A DNA stretch of 64,000 nucleotides, taken from assembly GCF_000062885.1 (NCBI RefSeq), contig NC_009142.1, positions 7,615,584 to 7,679,583 of the forward strand. Direction: 5' to 3'. Below are positions 18,591-28,194 of this stretch, one piece after another. The notes beneath the pieces are model-generated. The model did not search any database, was not told the DNA's origin, and worked only from the letters and a program-made list of their open reading frames with translations. Position 1 is the stretch's first letter. Every line of letters begins with the position of its first letter. Source of the DNA: Saccharopolyspora erythraea NRRL 2338. GTDB taxonomy: Bacteria; Actinomycetota; Actinomycetes; Mycobacteriales; Pseudonocardiaceae. The translations under genes and the position numbers were made by a program.

Positions 18591-20693
18591 TTACTCCCCG
18601 GTCGCCTTCGCGATGATCTCCTTAGCCACGTTCGCGGGAACCTCGGCGTAGGAGTCGAACACCATCGAGTAGTTCGCACGACCCTGCGTCTTGGAGCGCA
18701 GGTCGCCGACATACCCGAACATCTCCGACAGCGGGACCTGGGCCTTGACGACGCGGACACCGCTGCGCTCCTCCATGGCCTGGATGTGGCCACGACGGGA
18801 GTTCAGGTCGCCGATGACGTCACCCATGTAGTCCTCAGGGGTGGTCACCTCGACGGCCATGATCGGCTCGAGCAGCGCGGGGGACGCCTTGGCGGCGGCC
18901 TCCTTCATGGCGATCGAACCGGCGATCTTGAAGGCCATTTCCGAGGAGTCGACCTCGTGGTACTGGCCGTCCAGCAGGGTCACCTTGATGCCCACCAGCG
19001 GGTAGCCGGCCAGCACGCCGTACTGCATGGCGTCCTGCGCACCCTGGTCGACCGACGGGATGTACTCCCGCGGCACACGACCACCGGTGACCTTGTTCTC
19101 GAACTCGTACGTCGCACTGTCGGCGCTCTGCTCGATCGGCTCGAGCGAGATGATGACCCGGGCGAACTGACCCGAACCACCGGTCTGCTTCTTGTGCGTG
19201 TACTCGTACTTCTCGACGGTCTTGCGAATCGTCTCGCGGTAGGCCACCTGGGGCTTACCGATGTTCGCCTCGACCTTGAAGTCGGACTTCATCCGGTTGA
19301 CGAGCACCTCGAGGTGCAGCTCGCCCATGCCCTTGATGATGGTCTGACCGGTCTCGTCGTCCAGCTTGACCTGGAACGTCGGGTCCTCCTCGGCGAGCTT
19401 CTGGATCGCCGTGGACAGCTTCTCCTGGTCGGCCTTCGTCTTCGGCTCGATGGCCACCTCGATGACCGGCGCCGGGAAGGTCATCGACTCCAGAACGATC
19501 GGGTTCTGGGGGTCGCAGAGCGTGTCACCGGTGGTGGTGTCCTTGAGGCCGATCACCGCGTAGATGTGACCCGCCTGGATCTCGTCGACCGGGTTCTCCT
19601 TGTTGGAGTGCATCTGGAACATCTTCCCGATGCGCTCCTTGCGCTCCTTGGTCGAGTTGATGACCTGGGTGCCCGAGGAGACCTTGCCCGAGTAGACCCG
19701 GACGTAGGTGAGCTTGCCGAAGAACGGGTGCACGGAGATCTTGGAGACCAGCGCCGCGAACGGCTCCTGCGTGCTGGGCTTGCGCTCGGCGGCGGTCTCG
19801 CCGTCGGGCAGCAGGCCCTGCACCGGCGGCACGTCCAGCGGCGAGGGGAGGTAGTCGACCACCGCGTCCAGCATCGGCTGGACACCCTTGTTCTTGAAGG
19901 CGGTACCGCACAGCACCGGGAAGGCCTCCCGGTTGATCGTGAGCTTGCGGATGCCGTTCTTGATCTGCTCCTCGGTCAGCTCCTCGCCACCGAAGTAGGC
20001 CTCCATCAGGGCCTCGTCGGTCTCGGCGACCGCCTCGACGAGCTGCTCGCGGTACTTGGCGGCCTCGTCGGCGAGCTCGGCCGGGATGTCCTCGACCGCG
20101 TAGTCCTCGCCCTTCTTGACCTCACCGCGCCAGGTCAGCGCCTTCATCCGCACCAGGTCGACGACGCCCTGGAAGTCGGACTCGGAGCCGATCGGGAGCT
20201 GGAGCACCAGCGGCTTGGCGGCGAGCCGCTCCTCGATGGTCCGCACCGTGTAGTAGAAGTCCGCACCCAGCTTGTCCATCTTGTTGACGAAGCAGATGCG
20301 CGGGACCTCGTACTTGTCCGCCTGGCGCCAGACCTGCTCGGACTGCGGCTCGACACCCTCCTTGCCGTCGAACACGGCGACCGCACCGTCGAGCACCCGC
20401 AGCGACCGCTCCACCTCGACGGTGAAGTCGACGTGCCCGGGGGTGTCGATGATGTTGATCTGGTTGTCGCCCCAGAAGGTCGTGGTAGCAGCCGAGGTGA
20501 TGGTGATACCCCGCTTCTGCTCCTCTTCCATCCAGTCCATCGTCGCGGCGCCGTCGTGCACCTCGCCGATCTTGTACGTGATCCCCGTGTAGTAGAGGAT
20601 CCGCTCGGTCGTGGTGGTCTTGCCCGCGTCGATGTGGGCCATGATGCCGATGTTGCGGACCTTGGTCAGGTCTGTCAGCACGTCGCGTGCCAC
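18591..20693 (-). CDS. fusA: Elongation factor G
   Basis: The translocation GTPase, 700 residues. G1 is [20 protein letters not shown]3 is [21 protein letters not shown] and G4 is [12 protein letters not shown]. Domain IV motifs ([12 protein letters not shown]) and domain V ([14 protein letters not shown]) are intact, as expected for the housekeeping factor rather than a resistance or recycling paralogue. It lies between rpsG (75 nt upstream) and tuf. Confidence 0.99.
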   Translation of the reverse strand: MARDVLTDLTKVRNIGIMAHIDAGKTTTTERILYYTGITYKIGEVHDGAATMDWMEEEQKRGITITSAATTTFWGDNQINIIDTPGHVDFTVEVERSLRVLDGAVAVFDGKEGVEPQSEQVWRQADKYEVPRICFVNKMDKLGADFYYTVRTIEERLAAKPLVLQLPIGSESDFQGVVDLVRMKALTWRGEVKKGEDYAVEDIPAELADEAAKYREQLVEAVAETDEALMEAYFGGEELTEEQIKNGIRKLTINREAFPVLCGTAFKNKGVQPMLDAVVDYLPSPLDVPPVQGLLPDGETAAERKPSTQEPFAALVSKISVHPFFGKLTYVRVYSGKVSSGTQVINSTKERKERIGKMFQMHSNKENPVDEIQAGHIYAVIGLKDTTTGDTLCDPQNPIVLESMTFPAPVIEVAIEPKTKADQEKLSTAIQKLAEEDPTFQVKLDDETGQTIIKGMGELHLEVLVNRMKSDFKVEANIGKPQVAYRETIRKTVEKYEYTHKKQTGGSGQFARVIISLEPIEQSADSATYEFENKVTGGRVPREYIPSVDQGAQDAMQYGVLAGYPLVGIKVTLLDGQYHEVDSSEMAFKIAGSIAMKEAAAKASPALLEPIMAVEVTTPEDYMGDVIGDLNSRRGHIQAMEERSGVRVVKAQVPLSEMFGYVGDLRSKTQGRANYSMVFDSYAEVPANVAKEIIAKATGE

Positions 20694-20768
20694 GAGATTC
20701 TTCCCCGTTCCTACAGCGGATTCAGCTGTCGAAGCGGTGGGCCGAGGCGGGCAAGAGCCGACCCGACG

Positions 20769-21238
20769 TCACCAGCGGTAGTGCGCGAAGGCCTTGTTGG
20801 ACTCCGCCATCTTGTGCGTGTCTTCGCGCTTCTTGACGCTTGCGCCGAGCCCGTTGCTCGCGTCCAGGAGCTCGTTCATGAGGCGCTCGACCATGGTCTT
20901 CTCACGACGCTGCCGCGAGTAGGTGACGAGCCAACGCAGCGCAAGGGTGGTGGAACGGCCGGCACGGACCTCGATCGGCACCTGGTAGGTCGCGCCACCG
21001 ACGCGGCGGCTGCGGACCTCCAGGGTCGGCTTGACGTTGTCCAGCGCACGCTTGAGCGTGACCACCGGGTCGGTGCCGGTCTTGTCCCGGCAGCCTTCCA
21101 GCGCCGCGTACACGATGCGCTCGGCCAGCGAACGCTTTCCGTCCACCAGCACCTTGTTCACCAGCTGGGTCACCAGCGGTGAGCTGTACACGGGATCGGC
21201 GTGCAGCGGCCGCTTCGGGGCCGGACCCTTGCGGGGCA

Positions 21239-21239
<1 letters not shown>
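20769..21239 (-). CDS. rpsG: 30S ribosomal protein S7
   Basis: A 156-residue primary binder of the 16S 3' domain. The opening [20 protein letters not shown], the middle [19 protein letters not shown] and the C-terminal [19 protein letters not shown] are diagnostic. Its ATG overlaps the rpsL stop by one base (TGATG), a strong sign of coupled translation. Confidence 0.98.
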
Positions 21240-21613
<374 letters not shown>

Positions 21614-21944
21614 GGACCGGCTTTCTGTCAGCGTTCGCGTCTTCTGGGTACTCGGCCAAGCGCCGCTCGTCCGAGCTCCGCTTGACGCACAGTGCCCCTG
21701 GCGTCGAGCACCTGCGGCACTGTGTACTTGGGACTCCCCCGCACCACGAGGTCGGGCGTGTCGCCCGCTCCTCGGCCTTGCGGCGCTGATGGCGTCCCAA
21801 CGGGAATGACCCCAGTGGGCTGTCAGGAGGAGTTCCGCCGCCCGCGTCGGTGTCCGGGACTGCGAACCGCGATGGAGCTGCACGCAGTCACCTGTCACGC
21901 ACGGGCATGCGGATCGACCCGATCGGTCTCGGGTCCGATAAACA

Positions 21945-21974
21945 AAGATACCCGCCCCGTTCTGAGAGGGTCAA
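21945..21974 (-). promoter_or_regulatory. Probable rpsL (str cluster) promoter
   Basis: On the minus strand TTGACC (21969-21974) and TATCTT (21945-21950) are separated by 18 bp, about 330 bp before rpsL. It matches the vegetative sigma factor consensus well. Confidence 0.65.
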
Positions 21975-22118
21975 AACGGGGGTACCCATGACCTGCCCGA
22001 TCACTCCGGCGCTCCTTCGACGTCGCCGGTTGCCGGGCTCGTCGTGTCCGAGCCGCCACTGTACCCACTGCGGCGCGCCACACCGAGGCGTCGAGCGGCA
22101 CTGCGCCCGAAAGTCGCA

Positions 22119-22370
22119 TCACCGGCCACGCTGCGCGTTCGCACCACTACGGCTCGGTCCAGACCACGAGCCACTTGGCCGCGCCGAGCCACTGCCCGGC
22201 CGGCGGACCACCGGGCCGCAGTCGTCCCGCAACGGGCGAGGCTCGTCGCCCGGACCCGCGGCGACGACGGCGACGCCCGCCGCGATCACGTCCGCCGACG
22301 GCAGCCCGACGACGTCGAGCACGACGACCGGGGACCCGTCGTAGTCGAGTTCGCGGGTCACCCCACCCAT
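22119..22370 (-). pseudogene. Doubtful remnant ORF upstream of rpsL
   Basis: An 83-codon frame opening MGGVTRELDYDGSPVVVLDV and continuing with a helix-like ADVIAAGVAVVAAG segment. It then decays into arginine/serine-rich sequence, as after a frameshift. The first 45 residues faintly recall the N terminus of crotonase-type enzymes found near rpsL in related actinobacteria; I cannot confirm this. There is no ribosome site. It may be a decayed gene fragment or chance. Confidence 0.22.
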
Positions 22371-22434
22371 ACGCGCACGGTAGCAGCGCGGCGTACCCGT
22401 GATCACCGCACCGCCCGCGCAGGGCTCCGGGACG

Positions 22435-24078
22435 TCACACCGGGGCGAGCCAGCCGTCCCGCACCAGGTCGTCGACCGGCAGCGGAAGGAAGTAGGCGGT
22501 GCCGCCGCCGACCTGACCGTGGTCCGGCCGGATGACGGCCGAGACCACCTCGAACCCGGTGGTCACCCGGAACCTGCGGTACTCGCCGGGCGGGGCGTGC
22601 GCGGGCATCGACCGCTGCGGCAGCGTGGTGCCCGCCACGAAGACGGTGTTGCCCTCGGACGGCCCGAAGCGGTCCACCTCGGCGCCCGCGGGGAGCGTGA
22701 AGACCGTCTTGCGGTCGAAGGCGGTCAGCGGCGGGTCGACCTCGCTCGGCCGGATCATGCACTCGTAGTCGGCCAGCTCCTCCTCCGGCGTGCGCAGGAA
22801 GCGCTCCAGGGTCAGCGTCAGGCAGCCGATCAGGTGCGCGCCGGCCTCGGCGACGATCGGGAAGCGCGACTCGTCCTTGCGGCGGCCCTCGTCCACGCAG
22901 TACACCGACCACCACCCGTCGGCCTCGCGCACCATGCTCCAGCCGCCCTCCAGCGGACCGTCGGTGCTGTAGAAGCGCCGGGAGACACCCAGGCTGGCGA
23001 TCCGCTTGCGGATCAGCTCGACGGTGTTCTCGGTGTAGCCGCCGTCGATCGAGTAGGCGTCGGTACCCAGGACCAGCGCCTTGGCCTGGTCGACCGCGTG
23101 CGCGGCGACGCTGCCGGGAACGCGGTGGGCGTGGCGGCGGATGTGGTCGAGGAACTCGGCGGGCGGGCTGATGTCGTGGTGCTCCAGGTAGTGGGCCATC
23201 GACAGCGGCCACGCCCAGACGCCGTCGGTGCAGAACACCTTGGGCACCTCCGGCGGGCGGGAGGGGTCGACCTCGTCCTCGGAGGTGCTGTGCGCCGACA
23301 GCACGACGTGGCCGTTCCACAGGTACTCGGCCAGCATCGCCTTCTCCGAGGCGGTGACCACCGGCCGGAAGACCTGCGGGCGCCCTTCGGCGTCCCTGCC
23401 GTCGAACAGCGGTGCCATCCGGACGGGCCCGGGCAGCTCCGCCGCCGACACCAGCTGCTCGCGGTGGTAGCGGATCGCCGGGGCGAGCAGCCACTCGGGC
23501 GCGCCGGTGCGCGGCAGGTGCCGCAGCTCGTCGAAGTACTCGCGCTCGTCGCCGGTCTCGCGCGGCCACCGCGGCGGCTCGTGGTCCGGGGTGAACGCGG
23601 GTTCGCCGCCGTCGGCGACCTCGATGCCGAGGTTGCTCCACGCACCCGCGCCGGGGGTGTAGGTGAGGGCGCGGTGCCGCCGCAGCCACTCGACCACCTC
23701 GAACGGAGCGATCCACGACAGCTCCGCACCACCGACGACGGCGGTCGCGCTCACCGCGATCCGCTCTCCCAACGCCGCGCAGGACAGCGACAGGCGCTGC
23801 CAGCCCTCCGGCGCGAGGCGGCGGAGCGCGCCCACGAGCTCGGCCTCGACGTCGACGCGCAGCACCGGCTCGGTGGCCGGCCCGTAGCCCGCGGGCTGCG
23901 GGAACGTCGGGCAGCGCGAAGCGGGCACCGGGAGGTGGTCGACGAAGGCCCGCTCGACGCGCTCGGGCTCGACGGGCTCGCCGTCAGCGCGGAGCCCGGC
24001 GCCCGGGACCGCCTCCAGCCTGCGCAGCTGCCCGTCGACCGAGCCCCACGTGGCCCAGTCCGGCGTACCGGTGATCAC
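22435..24078 (-). CDS. TNT-domain (NAD glycohydrolase-type) protein with immunity-like N-terminal region
   Basis: A 547-residue protein with no signal peptide or membrane helix. Residues about 455-547 match the tuberculosis necrotizing toxin (TNT) fold of CpnT, which hydrolyses NAD(P)+: AEVDRFGPSEGNTVFVAGTT, PQRSMPAHAPPGEYRRFRV and QVGGGTAYFLP, with Arg470 and Gln522 at positions conserved in the family. The N-terminal part (about 75-215, RRLAPEGWQRLSLS then LTYTPGAGAWSNLGIEV) resembles YezG-like immunity domains, by recognition only. The middle (WAWPLSMAHYLEHHDI) is unassigned. Its GTG start overlaps the stop of the preceding ARH gene by four bases, so it is the last gene of the toxin operon. 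It could be a second effector, a regulator or a defence NADase. Confidence 0.8.
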   Translation of the reverse strand: MITGTPDWATWGSVDGQLRRLEAVPGAGLRADGEPVEPERVERAFVDHLPVPASRCPTFPQPAGYGPATEPVLRVDVEAELVGALRRLAPEGWQRLSLSCAALGERIAVSATAVVGGAELSWIAPFEVVEWLRRHRALTYTPGAGAWSNLGIEVADGGEPAFTPDHEPPRWPRETGDEREYFDELRHLPRTGAPEWLLAPAIRYHREQLVSAAELPGPVRMAPLFDGRDAEGRPQVFRPVVTASEKAMLAEYLWNGHVVLSAHSTSEDEVDPSRPPEVPKVFCTDGVWAWPLSMAHYLEHHDISPPAEFLDHIRRHAHRVPGSVAAHAVDQAKALVLGTDAYSIDGGYTENTVELIRKRIASLGVSRRFYSTDGPLEGGWSMVREADGWWSVYCVDEGRRKDESRFPIVAEAGAHLIGCLTLTLERFLRTPEEELADYECMIRPSEVDPPLTAFDRKTVFTLPAGAEVDRFGPSEGNTVFVAGTTLPQRSMPAHAPPGEYRRFRVTTGFEVVSAVIRPDHGQVGGGTAYFLPLPVDDLVRDGWLAPV

Positions 24079-27000
24079 TCGTCGTCCCCCTCCAGCCTCG
24101 TCGCCCGCGGCATCACGCCGTTGATCCGCCGGGGCGCGGGCTTCGGCGCGGGGAAATCCGCGACCGGCTCCGGCGACCGCTGCTGACCCGGCTCGTCCAG
24201 CTTCACCGCGCGCATGCGGCGGGTCGGGAACTCGCCAGCCGCCGACGGGGTGGCGGGCCGGGCCGACCGCGGCGGGCGGACCGGGTAGCGCTCGCTCCAG
24301 TCCTCGTCGGCGGGCCGGGCCGACTCGTCGGCGTCGGGCTGGAAGGCGCCGACGCCGAACTCGGCGACGCAGTCCAGCGCGATCTGCTCCACGACGTCGC
24401 GCAGCTCCAGGTCGGCCAGCCAGTCCACCGGCAGCGCGCCGACGCCGAGCAGCGCGCCGACGATGTTGCCGCAGATCGCGGCCGTCGAGTCGCTGTCACC
24501 GGAGTGGTGCGCGGCGACCCGCAGCGCCAGCTCGACGTCGTCGCCGCCGACCAGCGCGGCGCAGACCGCGATGCCCAGCGCCTCCTCGCCGACCCAGCCG
24601 CCGCCGAGGACCTCCTCCAGCTGCCGCGGGGTCGGCACCCCGCGCTCGGCCAGCTCCACCGCGAGCTTGAGCATCGCGGTGGTCTCGTCGTGGTCCTCCC
24701 AGGTCTCCAGCACCTGCAGGGCCAGCCACACGCCGTCGTCCAGGCTCCTGCCCAGCAGCGCCTGCTGGACGATCACCGCCAGCGCGCCGGCGGAGTGGAA
24801 GCCTGCGGGGTGGCTGTGGGTCAGCGCGGCGGTGCGGGCGGCCAGCTCGAACACCTCGGCAGGCGAAGCCGAGTACAGCGCGACCGGAGCGGCCCGCATG
24901 ACCCCGCCGCAGCCCTTCGAGTCGTTGATCTTCTCGGTGAACGAACCCGCGGGCCTCCCGTCCCCGAAACCGGCGAGCGCGCGGAACACCGTCTTGCCCG
25001 GCCCGCGGGTGCTGAACAGGCCGGGGACCTCGACGAGCCAGCCGTCCGGCGCCGGGTGCTCGGCGATGAACGGGCCCGCCGCGGACTTCCACGCCACGCC
25101 CTGGGTGTGCAGCCAGCGCTGGTACGCGAGCTGCACCTCGGGCAGCGGGTCGTCGGCGCCCAGCGTGCGCTGGGCGACGCTGCCCCGGATCAGGCCCTCG
25201 GCGGTGAACAGGGTCATCTGCGTGTCGTCGGTGATGGCACCCCGCACGCCGTAGGCGGCGCGCAGCCCGCGGGGCCCCTGCGGGCCGAACCGCGCGGTGA
25301 TCTCGTCGGCGGAGACGAACTCCAGGTCGGAGCCGAACGAGTCGCCGAGCGCGCCGCCGAGGAAACAGCCCAGCACGCGCTCGGTCAGCGACGGCGCGAC
25401 GTACTCGGGGGCCTCCGGCTTGGCGTGGCCGCCGGAGGCGATCGCCGGAGCGGTGCCGTTCTCGGCTGCGACCTGCGGTTCGGCCGGAGCTTGGTCGGCT
25501 TCGACGCGGGCCGGCGGCTCGGCGTGCGCGGCTGCCGCCGGTTCCGGTGCAGCCGGCTCGCGCGTTTCGTCCGCGGGTGCCGGGGTTGGCTCGGCGACCG
25601 ACGACGGTGCCGCATCCGAGGCGGCGGTGTCGTCTTCGACGTCGTTCAGGTCGTCGTCCGCGGTGTCCTCCGCCTCGTCCTCGGCGACGTCCGATGCCGC
25701 GTAGGCCGTGACAGCCGCGACGTGCCGCTCGGCATCGGACGGGCCGTCGGCGACCTCCGGAGCGGACGCTTCGGCGCCGACCGCCGCCGGGAACGCCCCG
25801 ACCTCGGCCGCCGACTTCCAGTCGGCGGGGTCCTCGGCGACCGGTTCCTCGACGACCGGCTCCTCGACGGGCGCGTACTCGGCGGCGGACCGGGCCGCGT
25901 CCGGCTCGTCCGCGACCGGCTCGAAGGTGCGCGGTTCGGCCACGACCGGTTCATCCACGCGCAGCTCATCCACGCGCGGTTCGTCCGCGAGCGGTTCATC
26001 CGCGCGCAGCTCATCGGCACGCGGTTCATCCGCGAGCGGTTCATCCGCGCGCAGCTCATCGGCACGCGGTTCATCCGCGAGCGACGGTTCGTCGTCGACG
26101 ACGTCGGGGCCGTCCTGAGCGTCGGCGGCGGACTCCTCCACGCCGTGCTCGCCGTCCTCTTCTTCGCCGAAGCCGTCGGCGGGAGCGGCGGCCGTCGCTG
26201 CTTCGTATCCGTGCGGGTCTTCGCCGTGTGCGCGCACGGCGTCCGCCAGTTCCTCGTCGAAGTCTCCGGCCGACGCCTCCGCGGTTTCCGCGCGCGTCCG
26301 AGGTTCCGGCTCCGGCGGCAGGAAGGACCGCGGCTCGTGGTCGCCCGGCTCCGGGATCCGCGGTTCCGGCTCCGGGAAGGTGGGCACCCCGGCGCCCTCG
26401 GCACCCGTGTCCTGCGGCGTCCAGTCGCGGAACGCGCCGGTCACCGGCTGCGGGTCGAACCCGGTCCGCGCCTCCGCGTTCCGGTCGCCGCCGGACGGCG
26501 CCTCGGCGAAGGGCTCCGGTACCGCGGGCGGCTGCCAAACGCTCGCGGGCTCGAAGTCCTCGCGGACGGCCGTCGCACCAGCGTGCGGCTCTTCCCAGTC
26601 ACCGACCACTCCGACCCGCGGGTCTTCGCGGTCGGCGGTTTCGCCGGGCTGCCGGTCGTCCGAGGCGAAGGCCTGCCCGTCCGGCGGGTTCGCAGCCTCG
26701 ACCCCGAAGTCCGCACCGGCCTGCCAGTCCCCGGGGGCGGCGGCCGCATCGACCTGCCAGTCCTCCCGGTCGGGGTCGAAGCCGACCCGCCGCTCCTCCG
26801 GAGCGAAGGCGGTACCGCCCAGCCCGGGCTCGGGCGCAGCGTCCCGCCGCCACGACGGCTCGTCCGCCGGGTCGGTGAACCGGCCAGATGCCCCGTCAGC
26901 GGTGTCGGCGGCCGGCACGACGTCGTCGGAACCGATGGGAGGCAGCACCATCGTCGTCTCGACCGCGGCTTCGGCGTCCACCGCGGGCATCGAGGCGGTC

Positions 27001-28181
27001 AGTTCGAGCGGACTGCCGTAACCGGGGCTGCGCTCGTCGACGTAGCGCTGCGCCCACCTGGGCATCGGCGGCGGCGCGAACGCCTCCGAGGCGTCCGCGC
27101 ACAGCTGCTCGATGATGTCGCGCAGGTCGAGCTGCTCGAGCCAGTGGGCGGGGATCGCCTCCGGCCCGTACAGCGCACCCGCGAGCTGCCCGGCGAGCGC
27201 GCCGGTGACCGAGCTGTCGGCGGACTGGTTGACAGCGACCCGCACCGCGTCGGCGAAGTCCGAGGTGCAGCCGACCGAGGCAAGCGCGATCCCGAGCTCG
27301 CCCGGCTTGTTGGCGGTGTCGAACTCGATGTCCAGCTGGCCCGGCTCCGGCCTGCGGCCGCGGGTGCCGGCGAACATCGCCGCGTGCACGGTGCGGCGGA
27401 CGTCGGCGGGCATCCAGGCCGCCGGGTAGGCCACGCCGAGGCGCTTGCCGTCGGCCTCGGCGGCGGCGTCCCACAGCGGCACACCGCGGATGAGCTGCGC
27501 GAGGATGTCGCTGTGCATCCCGGCGGCGTGCTGGGCGTCCACGCCGGTGGTGAACAGCGTCGTGATGCCGGCCGCCACCGAGTACACCAGCTGCGGGGAG
27601 TCCGACCACACCATCGCCGGTGCCGCCCAGGCCGCGGTGTCGATCAGGCCCGGGTTCGTCGCCGGCGGGTACAGCATGCCGTCGGGACCGTAGGGCGAGC
27701 GCATCGCCATCCGCCCCAGCAGCGCCATCGCGTTGCCCGCGGGGTTGCGGGTGGAGTAGAGCTCCTGGCGCTGCAGCAGCCACCCGGTCGGTTCGGGTTC
27801 GGACCGCACGTACGCCGACATCGCGTACTCCCACGGCACGCCCTGGGTGAACAGCCACCGCAGGTAGTTCGCCAGCACGTGCGGCGTCGGCGGCTGCGCC
27901 GACCCGGCCGGGTCGGCGGCCTTGGCGCGCAGCAGCGCGTCGAGGGTGAACACGTTCAGCTGCGTGACGTCGCTGACCGCGCCCCGCCGCCCGAAGACGG
28001 GGATGAACTCGGTGACGCCCCGCGGGCCGAACCAGCCCTGGATCTCGCCGGTCGACATCTCGCGGACCCCGGCGCCGAGCGCGTCGCCGACGGCGCCACC
28101 GAGCATCGCGCCGCGGAAGCGGTCGGCCCAGGTGAGCCGCGGTGGTTCGGACCCGGCCGGTCGAGCGTCGGTCATCGGCAT
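24075..28181 (-). CDS. Tandem ADP-ribosylglycohydrolase protein, first domain degenerate
   Basis: A 1368-residue protein with two ARH/DraG-type domains. The C-terminal one (about 930-1290) looks active: GGALGDSFGSDLEF, ITDDTQMTLF with Asp985-Asp986, and HHSGDSDSTAA with Asp1229 and Asp1231 for the two magnesium ions. The N-terminal one (about 20-375) keeps GGAVGDALG but has SDVTQ (Val72 for Asp) and SADSSVTG in place of GDSDST, so it is probably a pseudoenzyme. The 550-residue linker is acidic and repetitive (ADEPR/ADELR/ADEPL pentapeptides). These enzymes remove ADP-ribose from arginine or serine. Placed after an ART toxin, immunity is the natural inference. It lies 13 nt after the next ARH gene. 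Confidence 0.9.
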   Translation of the reverse strand: MPMTDARPAGSEPPRLTWADRFRGAMLGGAVGDALGAGVREMSTGEIQGWFGPRGVTEFIPVFGRRGAVSDVTQLNVFTLDALLRAKAADPAGSAQPPTPHVLANYLRWLFTQGVPWEYAMSAYVRSEPEPTGWLLQRQELYSTRNPAGNAMALLGRMAMRSPYGPDGMLYPPATNPGLIDTAAWAAPAMVWSDSPQLVYSVAAGITTLFTTGVDAQHAAGMHSDILAQLIRGVPLWDAAAEADGKRLGVAYPAAWMPADVRRTVHAAMFAGTRGRRPEPGQLDIEFDTANKPGELGIALASVGCTSDFADAVRVAVNQSADSSVTGALAGQLAGALYGPEAIPAHWLEQLDLRDIIEQLCADASEAFAPPPMPRWAQRYVDERSPGYGSPLELTASMPAVDAEAAVETTMVLPPIGSDDVVPAADTADGASGRFTDPADEPSWRRDAAPEPGLGGTAFAPEERRVGFDPDREDWQVDAAAAPGDWQAGADFGVEAANPPDGQAFASDDRQPGETADREDPRVGVVGDWEEPHAGATAVREDFEPASVWQPPAVPEPFAEAPSGGDRNAEARTGFDPQPVTGAFRDWTPQDTGAEGAGVPTFPEPEPRIPEPGDHEPRSFLPPEPEPRTRAETAEASAGDFDEELADAVRAHGEDPHGYEAATAAAPADGFGEEEDGEHGVEESAADAQDGPDVVDDEPSLADEPRADELRADEPLADEPRADELRADEPLADEPRVDELRVDEPVVAEPRTFEPVADEPDAARSAAEYAPVEEPVVEEPVAEDPADWKSAAEVGAFPAAVGAEASAPEVADGPSDAERHVAAVTAYAASDVAEDEAEDTADDDLNDVEDDTAASDAAPSSVAEPTPAPADETREPAAPEPAAAAHAEPPARVEADQAPAEPQVAAENGTAPAIASGGHAKPEAPEYVAPSLTERVLGCFLGGALGDSFGSDLEFVSADEITARFGPQGPRGLRAAYGVRGAITDDTQMTLFTAEGLIRGSVAQRTLGADDPLPEVQLAYQRWLHTQGVAWKSAAGPFIAEHPAPDGWLVEVPGLFSTRGPGKTVFRALAGFGDGRPAGSFTEKINDSKGCGGVMRAAPVALYSASPAEVFELAARTAALTHSHPAGFHSAGALAVIVQQALLGRSLDDGVWLALQVLETWEDHDETTAMLKLAVELAERGVPTPRQLEEVLGGGWVGEEALGIAVCAALVGGDDVELALRVAAHHSGDSDSTAAICGNIVGALLGVGALPVDWLADLELRDVVEQIALDCVAEFGVGAFQPDADESARPADEDWSERYPVRPPRSARPATPSAAGEFPTRRMRAVKLDEPGQQRSPEPVADFPAPKPAPRRINGVMPRATRLEGDDE
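25995..26084. repeat. 45-bp near-perfect tandem repeat within the ARH linker
   Basis: Two copies (25995-26039 and 26040-26084) differ at one base. Each is three 15-bp units encoding pentapeptides of the type ADEPR, ADELR, ADEPL. Less regular 15-bp units extend left to about 25935. The near identity points to recent slippage or unequal exchange. Confidence 0.85.
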
Positions 28182-28194
28182 GTCTCCTGTCGGG

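Larger units (their letters stand above)
21614..22434 (-). other. Gap between the accessory operon and rpsL
   Basis: This 821-bp stretch holds the rpsL promoter and a roughly 325-nt leader. Farther up it holds a doubtful 83-codon frame (22119-22370), possibly a remnant. No clear terminator for the accessory operon is seen; only a 6-bp GC stem near 22193-22215 is present, so read-through toward rpsL is conceivable. Confidence 0.55.
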
